Shown here: one piece after another, positions 12,623 through 23,772 of the stretch | Numbering within the stretch: the stretch's first letter is position 1 | Layout of the letters: each line of letters starts with the position of its first letter | Origin: Eopsaltria australis | Taxonomy: Eukaryota; Chordata; Aves; Passeriformes; Petroicidae | Direction of reading: 5' to 3' | DNA length: 64,000 bases | Assembly (NCBI GenBank): GCA_034509425.1 | Contig: JAVTVJ010000117.1 | Coordinates: 3,100,001 to 3,164,000, forward strand | The notes under the pieces: generated by a model | What the model was told of the DNA's origin: nothing | The model's input: only the letters and a program-made list of their open reading frames with translations | Databases searched by the model: none | Position numbers and translations under genes: made by a program

Positions 12623-15600
12623 GGTTAAAGGAAAGACTTTCCTTAAACACCTTTGGCTGTGATGACCAGATCTCCCTGAATTATAAAAGCTCCACACTGA
12701 GACCTCCTGAAATTTCCACTCTTTGGGCAGCACTGGATGCTGTGCTGGTGCAGCCAAAGTTATCCTTGGTGTGGGATTTGAAATTGAAACAGCCAAACAC
12801 TCCACATCCCACTCTGTGACACTCCTCTCTTTGGCCCAGCTGAATTAATCTAAAATCTGACTGCAGAGCTGTGAGAGCCTCATTCAAAGTTCTCCCTGCA
12901 GGATGATTCTGTAGAAGAATAGGCCAATATTTTATCTCCCTGGTCCCAGAGAAATTTTTAAATGGCTGCTGGAACAATTTCTGAAACCTAATATTCCATA
13001 AATACTTTCAGTTTTAGGGACTCATGATTTACCATTCAGTTTAACCGGAGAAAGTTGCAAATAGGTTCAGGCCAAATCAAAGAGGTTAGAAGTATTTAGT
13101 TTCAATTTAATGTATAAAAACCTTATATACCTGACAGTGGAGATGTTTTTTTTATTTAAGGAAAGGATAATCAAATGAGCAATTATGAATTGCACTTTTC
13201 ATTATTTCGTTTTTAAACAAATTTTTCTTGTGTTTTACGTCCCACACCGAGGCAGAAAAAACCATTAAAAATGCTCAGTACAGCAGAAATCTCATTTTTT
13301 ATCCCTTCTAGTTATAAATCTTACTATCCACAGATAGTTTCATAGTATATAAACATTTTTCTCACTCTTGGGCTAGTTGCCTGTCTTCAGTGGATTATTT
13401 ACTTACAGTCAAGTTAAGTAACTCTCAGTCTGTAAAAAAAAAAAAAAAGCTAGAAAATAATGGGTAAAACCTTAATTCTTTTCTTTCCACGTGTGGTTGC
13501 CAACAGCTTTGTCAAAAGATAACATTTTTTGTTGAGAGGTGCCTGGAATGACGCATGAGGTGGCCATTAGTGGTAATTATGACCTGGCATCTGTTTAGTG
13601 AGCTGTTATTTTTCTAATCTTCCACAGAAGCTCCTTCAGTCAAGGTCAAGTTCCTTCAGTGTTTTCATCCTCAGGGAGCGTGGACAATGTGCCTCCTGTC
13701 CCCGCTGACAATTGATATTGTCACTTTTCTGAGCAACCTCCTGCAATGTGGTGGAAGGAAACAACCACAAAGAAAAGAACTTTAACATTCAGAGGAGAGC
13801 AACGTGTCAAAATTCCTTAAACCATGATAAATGTACCAAAATCACCCAGCTCCTTCCAAACAGTGCTGAGTGATGGTGATTTATGACTGTGGAGATTTTT
13901 CTTAAGCTGGTGGTTTTTGCAGAAGAAAGAAAGGTCTCTGTGAGTTGGGGTGTGCATGGTTTATCTTGTTCTCTGCAGCTTGCTGTTCCCTTTGAAGGAG
14001 GCTGCACCAGATTAGAGTCCTGCACCATTAATAATCATCATTATTGTCCTAACCTAAAGAAAAGGGACACATACACACACAGAGACCTTAACAAGCTCTG
14101 TGTTTGTGAGCCCTTTGACACCCCCACATAAATAAAGCCAGTAATTCATAGATGAGAAAAGCAAATCCCAACAGGAGAAAGAATAGCTGATCCCTAAACT
14201 GAGCAAGAAAAAGAAAACAGATCAAAGAAGCTGAATGGGGGGGAAAAAAAAGCAGTGATTTGCACCATGTCAAAGAAACTGGGCAATCTTCTATGGGCAA
14301 CAGCAGTGCAAGCCCTTAAAAAGAAAAAAAAAAAGATGATGGAAGCTATTATATGAGTAGGAAAATGGGGAAAAATATTATCCAGCAATTACTGTCTCTT
14401 TCCTATAGGAAACAGCACAGCAAGATTTGCTTTTCCACTGCTCACCTCAGAGGTTTCTTATCTGCACTGAGCAGTGGGAAAAACCCTTGGGTAAGGTCAG
14501 GGACTGAGACTTTGTTCCACAAAGAACTCCACAGAAAGCCTCAAGCATCCTCAGACAGTGCAGAAATTAAATACAAAGGCCATCAAAGCACCATGGATCT
14601 GTCCAGACCCTTGTTCTGCCTTTGATGGGTCAGTAACAAGAAAAGTTAAATGACCAGGAAAATGTGGTTTTCCTGAGAAAACTCATTTTTCAGAATTTCC
14701 AAATTCTTAAGCAAGGGGTACACTCAAAAGGAGGCTTCAATGAGAATTTGGTACAATTTCCTTTGCTGCCATCTTACTGACAAATGGAAAGAGAGCCCTG
14801 GCTCACAGAGGGGTAGAAGGAGAGAATGGCCAAGGAGAGATTTAACAGATGTCTTTTTGGAGGCTGGGAGGGGAGGGTGGCAGAGATCTATAAACCTCTG
14901 GCTACAGCCTGAGTGCATGAACCTTGTTAACTTTAAAGGTGAGTGAATGACCAGAGATTTGAGGTTATTCTGAGAAAGAATCACCGTGTGAATTTGAAGT
15001 CACCCAAACAAACAACTAGCAAGAAATTATAAATACTTTCTAGATTCAGAATTAAATAAACTAAAAAAACTTAGTACATTTTCTGTTGGCCCAAGCTTCA
15101 TTACTGCCTTTTAGCTCACATACAAACCTAATTAAGATATTGCACAGAATGAACCCAAAGTTTACTTAAGGATTTTGGGAATAAATTAAGTTTCTTTGCC
15201 TGTGGATGTGTGTCTTGTGCTAGATTGGCTTTGGCTTTAAGCAAGGTTTGAACTCTGACTGAAGATTTTCTTGTGCTTGGGGCACCTGTAAAAGGCTCTG
15301 TCCCATGTGGATTTCCCCATCTATGCCAAGATTTATGCTTGTTTATTTTCCTGCAGTGGCAGTGCCTGTAAGATCTGTCTTCTGCCTTCATGAAATGTAA
15401 TTATCTATGAGGCTTCAGGCTTTTCTATCATTTTGCTTAATGAGGTCAGAAGTTATTGGCAGTGCACGTACAGAAATACACAGCGGGAGTGAGACCACCC
15501 AGGCTTCATTTCCATAGGAAAACAGGGTAATAATTGAACAGTTAACCAGAAAACAGAGAAAGGGATGCTCTACTCTGAGAAAAATCAGAAGGCTGCTTTG

Positions 15601-15690
15601 AAGAGCTTGGTTTGAAAGGTTGTTTTCAAAGAGAAAGAGAGAACTTGAGGGCAGAGTTAAGGGCAAAATATTTCCTACTCTGCAGTCAGG
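12623..15690. other. Unique AT-rich non-coding DNA
   Basis: No gene or transposon recognised. A-rich runs occur at about 13434-13448 and 14318-14334. Confidence 0.55.
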
Positions 15691-15728
15691 GAAGGTTTCG
15701 GGAAGGGAAGGTTTCGGGAAGGTTTTGG

Positions 15729-15934
15729 AAAGGGGAAGGGAAAGGAAAGGAAAGGAAAGGAAAGGAAAGGAAAGGAAAGGAAAGGAAAGGAAAGGAAAGG
15801 AAAGGAAAGGAAAGGAAAGGAAAGGAAAGGAAAGGAAAAAGGAAGGGAGGAAGGGAGGAAGGAAGGAAGGGAAAGGAAGGAAGGAAGGAAGGAAGGAAGG
15901 AAGGAAGGAAGGAAGGAAGGAAGGAAGGAAGGAA

Positions 15935-16028
<94 letters not shown>
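15729..16028. repeat. Compound polypurine microsatellite (AAAGG)n-(AAGG)n-(AAAG)n
   Basis: Three arrays follow in succession. (AAAGG)n runs to about 15838, an imperfect then perfect (AAGG)n to about 15938, and (AAAG)n to 16028. The plus strand is purely A/G for roughly 300 bp. Open frames spanning it in both directions (GKERKGKE-type repeats, or SFLSFFLS on the other strand) are translations of the repeat and not genes. A flanking imperfect duplication of GAAGGTTTCGGGAAG lies just upstream. Confidence 0.98.
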
Positions 16029-16029
<1 letters not shown>

Positions 16030-16282
16030 CCATGAAAACCTTCAGTTCCAAAATGCTGGAGAATCTAATGTAAAGAAGCAGCTTTCCCCCATCTTTTCTC
16101 TGCTGGAAACAATTCTCACGAAATCAGCTTTTCAGAAGCATTAACAAAGCCATGGATATCTCTCCAAACTCGTCCAACTTTCGTTCATGAGAATTCTGGC
16201 CACACAAGTATAAATATACTTATAAATTATAATCTGAACTCCTGAATCTCATGAGGAGAGGGCAGTACTTGACATGCATATA
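16029..16282. other. Short unique spacer
   Basis: Non-repetitive DNA between the polypurine tract and the next CR1. No gene seen. Confidence 0.5.
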
Positions 16283-16560
16283 AAATCACAGAATGGTTTG
16301 AGCTGGAAGAGACCTCAAAGACCATCTCATTCCAGCTCCCTGCCATGGGCAGGGACACCTTCCACTCTCCCAGGTTGCTCCAAGCCCCAGCCAACCTGGC
16401 CCTGGACACTCCCAGGGATGGGGCAGCCACAGGTTCTCTGTGCCAGGGCCTCTTCACCCTCACAGGGAAGAGTTTCTTCCTAATATCCATTCTAAACCTA
16501 CTCTCATTTTAAAGCCATTTCCCCCATTATATCCAGACCCAATTTTGACTATGAAAAGAA
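16283..16560 (-). mobile_element. CR1 LINE, 3' fragment
   Basis: AAATCACAGAATGGTTTGAG, CATGGGCAGGGACACCTTCC, TGGGGCAGCCACAGGTTCTC and TTTCTTCCTAATATCCATTC appear in the expected order. Minus strand, about 280 bp, 5'-truncated. It is one of the better preserved copies in the window. Confidence 0.95.
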
Positions 16561-19500
16561 TTTTCTCACATCCACAAATTCATGCCCTTAATCAGCCTCA
16601 TGTAGGGGTCAGATCAGTGAAAGTGCTGTCCATGCCCAGATAGAAAAGAATGAGATAAAGTCAGTATTATTTCCAGACTGTGATTTTCAGAGCAGTCTGC
16701 AGATGGTATGAACACAGAGGAATCTGCCAGTCTGCATTTAAATAGTAATTACAGATATTAATGCCTATTAGCTGCATTAGAAAAATAAATGTAATGGCTT
16801 TTCCTGTGAGGAGGATGCTTCATGTGATGGATCACTTTGCTGATGTGGCTAAATACCTTTCTGATATTGATTGACAAAGAGAAGGAAACAAAACATAAGA
16901 AAACTCTTCAGGCTGCTATAAAAGATCTGGGGAGGGAATTCAGGGATGTGGCAATATAAAGCAGAATTTGTACCTCAGAACTGACACAAAGAGCACTTGT
17001 GAAATGGCCAAGTCTTGTCAGTAAGAGCTGACAGGCAAATAAAAGGAGTTGTTTCCTTATCTTGCAGGTGTCTGCAGGTCCACATGTCCTTCTGGAGCAG
17101 GCAGATGCAGGAGTGGGATAAATTTGGTTACATTGGTTTCTGCAGTATAGTGGAATTCCAGATGTGTTTCATCTCACTCTGAAATAGATGTGCACATTTT
17201 TTCACTCTAAGACCCTCAACCTTATTAACTTGATCTTAATTACTTCCAAGGAAGCCCAGTGTGAGTCACTGAGAAGTTTGCCCTGATGTCATCTCAAGTT
17301 GAGTGACTCCTGCCATAGAATTCACATGCATTTATTGTTCAGCACAGGTTTGTTATCCTTGGTCACTCACTGTCCATGAACTGACAGTGCAAAATTGATT
17401 TGCAGGGGAACCAGAGTGGGAGTTCCTAGGACACTGTTGGTTTTTTGTTTTGTTTTGTGTGGTTGTTTTTTGTTTTTTGGGTTTTTTTAAAATCAGATGA
17501 CACTGTTTCTGGTCCTGATTTTTTCACTGCTGGAGAACAGGGTGTCCTGCTGGTTTCTTTACATCTTTATGCCTCAGACTTCTCTCTACACCACCTTTCC
17601 ACTGTTTGGACTGAAGCTAAGAATATTTTGTAGAGCAGAATCCTCACTCATCATCTGATACTTTAATAACAAGCTTATTTTATATCTCTTTATTGCTTCC
17701 TTCTGGTGAGTGGCTCTGTGGGTGATTTTTTTGTGATGCCCTTAGAGCAAATTGTGCCCTGAGTGGTGGAATTAAGGAATACCTGATTTGATTATCTGCT
17801 CAGAGAACAGGGGTGGGAGCTCCTGTTTTTGCATTCTCAGATGTTTAACATTGAGCTACAACTTCTGAAACTTTAGGAACATTTATTACATCTCTTTCTT
17901 GTTTAGATTCCATGTGCCTGAAAGGTGATGAGATCATCTCGCAGGTCCTGGTTTCCATTAAATTTCTGACAACTTTGTGTGTTTCTGACCTCACCCTCTG
18001 TTTCAGATTGGACTTAACTCTGTCCAAAAAAGGGGAAAGATCAGCAGAGACACACACAGAACATGGAACATAAACTTTGCTTCTTAGAAACCACACAAAA
18101 ACTGTCAGTCCTTTTCAGAGATGTCCTCAGCCAGTGCCCACCCCTGTCATTTTCCCTTTCATACTTTTTCAGGTTTAAAAAAGTAAATCCTTATGAAATT
18201 ACACTGAAGAAGTCTGGAAAACTCCACTTCCCTGGGCAAAAGAAGTTGTTATAATTTATAATCCTCTCAGGATCATAATTCCAGTCTTTCAGATGCACAG
18301 AAGATGCCTTGCCTCTCAGGTGGAGAATACATTAACTGTTATCATTCCTCTGGCTTTAGAACAGGCAGACTTCAATTAAAACCAGTGCAGGATATAGAAA
18401 TTAGCATTTCCTTTTTAGCTTGTTTTAGCTTCTATCAGGCAAAGCTCTTGGATGCTGGGGGAATATTTGCCAAGGTGTCTCTTGGGGACCAATTTGCAAA
18501 TCAATGGGGATGCTGGTGGCATTCACCTGTGTGCTGTTATTATCCAGCCCTACAGCACAGGTCTGCTTGACAGAATGTAATTTGAGTGCCACAGGTTTGC
18601 TATGAATCAACAGGATAAAATGGATTGTTGTGCACTAATTCTTCAGGTCCTAATTGTCTGACCCCAGTGCTCTGAAGAAACAGAGAAAAAAGAAGACTGA
18701 GACGGAGACACACAAGGGGATGTAGGGGGAATAAATGAATGTACACAAAATGTGGTTTTATGTAGGGCCAGAGTATGAAATTAGGTGGTGGTAGTGGTGG
18801 AATTTGGAAGGTGGGAGCTCTGTTACCATTAAGAGAATAATGATAATGTGTCTTTCACCCACATAATGATTCAGTCAGCTGCCCATCTTCTGAGATCCTG
18901 ATTTCAGGAGTGAATTAATATTTTATCCTATAAAAGATCTAGGAAAAAGGCTGGCTAAAAATTACATGGAAGTAGAATCTTAAATTCTCCTATTCTATGT
19001 GAGTAGTAAGGAAGATTTTCTTCCCCAGCTGCCCTAGTATTCCTAAATTGTTGTAATTCCTGGGAAGACCCATATCCAGTGGGAATAAATATGACTGATG
19101 TTTTCCTGAGATAGCTGAACACTGGAGATGTCACACAAGATTAGTTTTGATATTGTCCTTTTCACCCAGGTTCACTATCCTGTCTCACTGAACACCTTTT
19201 AAAAACGTAGTGGGGTTTTAACCAAATTTGAATCAGGTACAGAGATTTAGAGGTGATCAAATTCTTAGTTTTTATGGATGTACTTCAATTTGGGACCCAA
19301 CTGTTCTGGGCAATGTTTCAACACCCAAAACACAGACAGACTCCAACCTCTTGACCTCTGTGGCTCTTCCCAAATCCTTCAAAGGCACTTTCTTAACATA
19401 TAACTCCCTTCTAAGTTTGTGTTTCTTACCCCCTTTTCAAAGATAGCTGTTGAGTGACCATGGTTTGCTTAGGAGAATTAAAGAACATTTTATATATATA

Positions 19501-20979
19501 TATATGAACCTGAAACTCTCTCTTCTGTCATGTCTGCTTATCACCACTCAGAGACCAGCCATCCACAAAGATAATTTTGGAGTGACTGAGAATTATTTTA
19601 ACTTTATAAAGAATTGCTGATCCTTGTTGCTTACTTTATATTTCTTTTGATCATAAAGTGTCAGTGGTCAGAGCTTGTTAGAAATATTCAGAAGTCTGCA
19701 TTCATACACATCAAGCCTATTACTCATATTTTTAGGTCTCTGAATTATCTCTCCATGAAGTGTAGATACAGAGTCTAAGGTGTTTTTTTGTTCCCACTCA
19801 AACAATGGAACCACTGTGGTTCTTGGAGATTTTAATTCCTTTTATGTTCTCGGATGAATAATCCACTCTAAATCAATGTGGTTCAGAGCAAACCAGAAAC
19901 CAGGGAGAGAAAAGCTCTTTCTGTGAGACAACCTCAGCTGTGCAGTGTGGCAGCCAAATGCCATTGGATGTGCTCTGTGCACCCTCTGCCATTAAACAGA
20001 AGCCAACAGAGTGGGAATCATCTCCTCAGCTAATGGTTAACACCTACTGTTGGGTGAAGATACCAGGGACTCAAGAGCTCTTGGACACATTTTTATCCCC
20101 ATTCCAGAGGAATGTGGTGATAACTCAGTTATCAGCCTATGAAGGTGGAGGATATGGATGTACAGGCAGGACAGAAAAAAACAGCCTAAATCCAGGGTTC
20201 TGCTGTAACTTGAGGCCCTTTGGAGGATCCACCGTAGTTTTAAACTCTCTGGATTGCATAAACTCAGCTGTTTAAGACCCTGACAGATAAGCCACAGGAC
20301 ATGAGAGATGTGGTTTTCTGGAATGGCAGGAGGAAAGAGGAATTAATCCCTTACAGCATCTACAGTGACACAACGCTTCTGTGTAAGGCCACTGAATCCC
20401 ATCCATTGGATCTGGGCAGGTCACTCTGGACGTGAATTCAAAGCCAAACTCCTCCAACGGGTGGCAGCTGCTTAAAGTCAACTTTGCTGAAGGTTTTCAT
20501 CTGTCTGTGGTTTGGAAACCTCAGCAGGTGAAAAGTGTCTCCTTGCCTCCTGTGGGCAGGGATGCCAGGAAAGTCTCACCTGACCCTGGTATAAATTTTA
20601 ACTCCCCAAGATCTATAAGATGATCTTTAGTAATGTCAAAGTTTACGAAGATTTCTGTTTTCTTTACAGACTCATCCCTAATGGATGATATAATAATAAT
20701 GTTATGGACAGGCCTGATCTTATGCAACACAGACCATTCCAAAATATTGGCAGGTGACACAAGAATTAAAAGAGCACCGAGAGAAGCCCACGTTGTGCTT
20801 AAAAAAGCAGACTGTGAGACTAAAGAATTTGCCTACAAAAATGGGGTAGGATGCAAGTGAAAGCTCAGTGTGTCAGGAATTCAGACACCAGGGTGACAAG
20901 CACAGTGTAAAAATGGAACCAGAGCACAACAAAATGTAGCTTTGCACGAATCACTGAAGTCTCCTGTTGGACTTGCAAG
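16561..20979. other. Unique AT-rich non-coding DNA
   Basis: More than 4.4 kb without a recognisable gene or transposon. Minor features are a T/G-rich stretch near 17440-17490, a GGT-rich run near 18784-18800 and a (TA)8 at 19490-19505. Confidence 0.55.
19490..19505. repeat. (TA)8 dinucleotide repeat
   Basis: A perfect alternating TA tract of 16 nt. Confidence 0.9.
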
Positions 20980-21117
20980 CAAAACACAAACTGCATTGCA
21001 AAACACATATTAAACTGCATTTCAAAACACATATTAAACTGCATTTCAACACATATTAAACTACATTTCAACACATATTAAACTACATTTCAACACATAT
21101 TAAACTGCATTTCAAAA
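20980..21117. repeat. 22/24-bp minisatellite, five copies plus one degenerate
   Basis: The unit contains ACACATATTAAACTGCATTT. Copies lie at 21000-21023 and 21024-21047 (24 bp each), then 21048-21069, 21070-21091 and 21092-21113 (22 bp each). The shorter units lack two A residues, and two of them share a G-to-A change (CTACATTTC). A degenerate copy precedes at about 20980-20999. Confidence 0.93.
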
Positions 21118-22079
21118 CTATCATTTGCAATAAAAAGTACCAGATGAACTTGGCTGTTAGTTGTTGTAGATGCAGTATGATGTACCAATTTCCCTTATTT
21201 GCTGAAAATAAAGGAAACTTAACCTTTGACTCTCTTGGCATTTTTATTTTGTGTCCTGCCAGATGTGTTACCTATATATTCATTTTTATCCCCCACCATC
21301 AACAACAACACAAGACTGTGACCTTCTCAGATGAGAGTTATATATTTTAAAAATATTTTTTTCTGCTGTAGAAGGATTCTTCTTGTTTTCCTTCCATGAA
21401 GGTTGTAGTTATAGCTTAGTCCTTTCATGCTAGTGCTGGCACTTGTAATGTGTGTCCCCTGAATTTATGTGGATCTAAATGAACAACTGCACTGAAGCAT
21501 CTCATAAGCTTCTATATTTTCATTTGAGATTTACTACTGGTAATTACATGCTGTGCATATAACAGAGGAACTAAAATCAATTGTGCGCTTTACATTTTAC
21601 TGGGTACTTATTAATTTCAATATCTATCTCAATTTAATCGACATTTCCTGCATAAATAGATGAGCTTTTTTTGTTCAGGATGCAGCAATAATCCATTAGT
21701 GACATTTATGAATATTTTTTAAATGACTGGTGATGCCATGAAGTGAAAAAAATATGGAAATATGGGATGATTGATGAGACACTCATTGCCTTTGAGAACT
21801 GACCTGTACCCTAAATTTCTTACTTCCTCTGTTTTTGCATTATGAGTCCCAGAACAACATGTCCTTGAAATGAGCAATTGATGTTATTTTATCAGGGTGG
21901 GGAGTCCCCTCCTTTACTTTTCTTTTGCTGTGTCTGAAGAGTTTTGCTTGATGCTGCAGTGGAATTGCTGAAGGTCCTGGTAAGTCAGGAGGGGGATGAT
22001 GTGTTTCACCACGTGATCAGCTGCTTTCTGTGGAACTGTAAATGACATCTGGGGGTGTCACACACTGCTGACCACTGTC
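21118..22079. other. AT-rich DNA, possibly conserved non-coding
   Basis: No gene or transposon recognised. The stretch 21480-21740 is strongly AT-rich and rich in homeodomain-like cores (TAATTA, TAATCC, TTAATTTC). It is discussed as a candidate conserved element. Confidence 0.45.
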
Positions 22080-22450
22080 CTGCACAGGACACCCCAACAA
22101 TCCCACCCTCAGGGCATTGTCCAAACACTTCTTGAGCTCTGCCAGGCTTGGAGCTGTGAGCACTGCCCTGGGGAGCTGTTCCAGTGCCAAAACAACTCTG
22201 GGTGAAGAAACTTTCCCTAATATCCAACCTGAACCTCCCCTGACACCACTTCAGGGCTTTCCCTTGAGTTGTGTCACTGTCACCACAGAGCAGAGATCAG
22301 TGCCTGCCCCTCCCATTCCCCTTATGAGGATGTTGAAGACCACAATGGGGTCTCCCCTCAGTGTCCTCTTCTTCAGGCTGCACAGACCAAGTGATTTCAG
22401 CTGCTCCTTGTACAATTTCTCCTCCAGACCCAATTCTGAGTCTGCCCAAA
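22080..22450 (-). mobile_element. CR1 LINE, third 3' subfamily, internal fragment
   Basis: Matches a CR1 group with CCTGCACAGGACACCCCAAC, then GAGCTCTGCCAGGCTTGGAG, CACTGCCCTGGGGAGCTGTT, CCTAATATCCAACCTGAACC and CAATGGGGTCTCCCCTCAGT. Minus strand, about 370 bp. The extreme CR1 3' terminus is not recognisable at its left edge, unlike most other copies. The plus-strand open frame at 22117-22557 is its shadow. Confidence 0.9.
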
Positions 22451-22721
22451 GCTTAACACAGCTGCCAGCAGTAGATGGGAGTGACATTCCTCATTTAATT
22501 GTCGAGGTGGGTGCCTGCTTGCTGTCTCGGGGGGTGGATGGATCTATTTCAGCATAGATTTGGATTTGTGCTTAATTGACATTGAGGACTTAAATGTGTG
22601 ATTCTTTAAGCCTCGATTAAAAGAGAAGCATTAGAGTGCAGTAGGAATTGTAAATCATTAATATCAATGCACTCCAAGCACCCCGAGGGAAGTTTGCATT
22701 TCTTTTTGGGCATATTTCTTT

Positions 22722-23003
22722 TCACAGATTCACAGAATCACAGAGTGGTTGGGGTTGAAAGGGACCTTCAAGATCATAATTTTCCACTTTCCCTGGTTGC
22801 TCAGATTCCCATCCAACCTGGCCTTAAACACTTCCAGGGATGTGGAGTCCACAACTTCTCTTGGCAAGCTCTTCCAGTGCCTCACCATGCCTATAGTAAA
22901 GATTTTTTTTTCCTAGTATCTAATCTAAATCATCTGTTGGTTTAAAACCATTCCCTTTTATCCCATCACTGTCTGCCTATGTTAAAAATTGCTCATATTT
23001 TTC
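22722..23003 (-). mobile_element. CR1 LINE, 3' fragment with internal deletion
   Basis: The 3' end carries a repeated octamer-like tail (TTCACAGAATCACAGAGTGG), then AAGGGACCTTCAAGATCATA. The block that normally includes CATGGGCAGGGACACC is missing, and the sequence passes directly to GGTTGCTCAGATTCCCATCC. The ACACTTCCAGGGATGTGGAG and AGTATCTAATCTAAATC blocks follow. Minus strand. Confidence 0.93.
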
Positions 23004-23349
23004 CTAGGAACTCTTCAGCTATGGCCAAGGAATGCTATTACTCCTCTTGCCAAGGTCTTCCCCAAGTGCCTCTGGTTTTTCTCAGACCACCACACTTCTG
23101 AAACACAGGCCAGCCTGAGAGAGTTGTGTTTCATGGGAAGCCACGGTGGGCTTGTCACACTGGATGACCAATCGTCCCTTCCCCTCAGGTGTATAGGTGT
23201 AGGACCAATGGATTTGGCTTCTCTGCTTTAATATGGATACAGTGTGAAAATGGAGTCTTATCACACTCCCTTTCTAATACCTGGGGAGGGAAAGACTCTC
23301 CAAGGTTCAATTTACCTGGTCCATTTTAGACATCTGCCTCTGATAAAAA
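23004..23349. other. Unique non-coding DNA
   Basis: No gene or transposon recognised between two CR1 pieces. Confidence 0.5.
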
Positions 23350-23772
23350 GCTGAGTGATGCTGGTGACACAGCTGAAGGACGAGATGCCATCCTGAGGGA
23401 CCTGGACGAGCTCCAGAGATGGGTCCATGGGAATCTCATGAGGTTCAACAAGGCCAAATGCTGGAAATGCACCTGGGTTGGGGCAACCCCTGGTGGGGAG
23501 AACAGATCAAGAGCAGCCCTGCCAAGAAGGACGTGGGGGTGCTGGTGGATGAGAGGTTGGATGTGCCCCAGCCATGTGCACTTGCAGCCCAGGAAGCCAA
23601 ACCTGTCAAGGGCTGCATCCAGATCAGTGTGGGCAGCAGCTGAGGGAGGAGATTTGGCTCCTCTGCTCTACCTGGAGTGCTGCATCCACCTCTGGGGTCC
23701 TAAGCACAGGAAAGACATGGAGCTGTGGGAGCAAGTCCAGAGGAGGCACCGAGTTGATCAGAGGGATGGATT
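23350..23772 (+). mobile_element. CR1 LINE, ORF2 reverse-transcriptase-end fragment
   Basis: Plus-strand CR1 from the part coding for the end of the ORF2 reverse transcriptase. Diagnostic blocks are GAGGGACCTGGACGAGCTCC, TGAGGTTCAACAAGGCCAAA, GGACGTGGGGGTGCTGGTGG, GTGCACTTGCAGCCCAGGAA, GGAGTGCTGCATCCACCTCT and GCAAGTCCAGAGGAGGCACC. Translated pieces include [13 protein letters not shown] and CALAAQEA, which match the CR1 ORF2 C-terminal region. Small indels shift the frame between blocks, so it is dead. Homology stops near GATCAGAGGGATGGA, so this piece lacks the CR1 3' end, which is unusual for this family. Confidence 0.93.

Noticed and set aside
15612..16144. Long plus- and minus-strand open frames across a polypurine tract
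   Set aside because: They are translations of AAAGG, AAGG and AAAG repeats, which contain no stop codons in these frames.
20980..21117. CRISPR-like regular repeat spacing
   Set aside because: Repeats are directly tandem without unique spacers, and the genome is a vertebrate's.
22117..22557. 146-codon plus-strand open frame
   Set aside because: It lies over minus-strand CR1 sequence and is antisense to the element.
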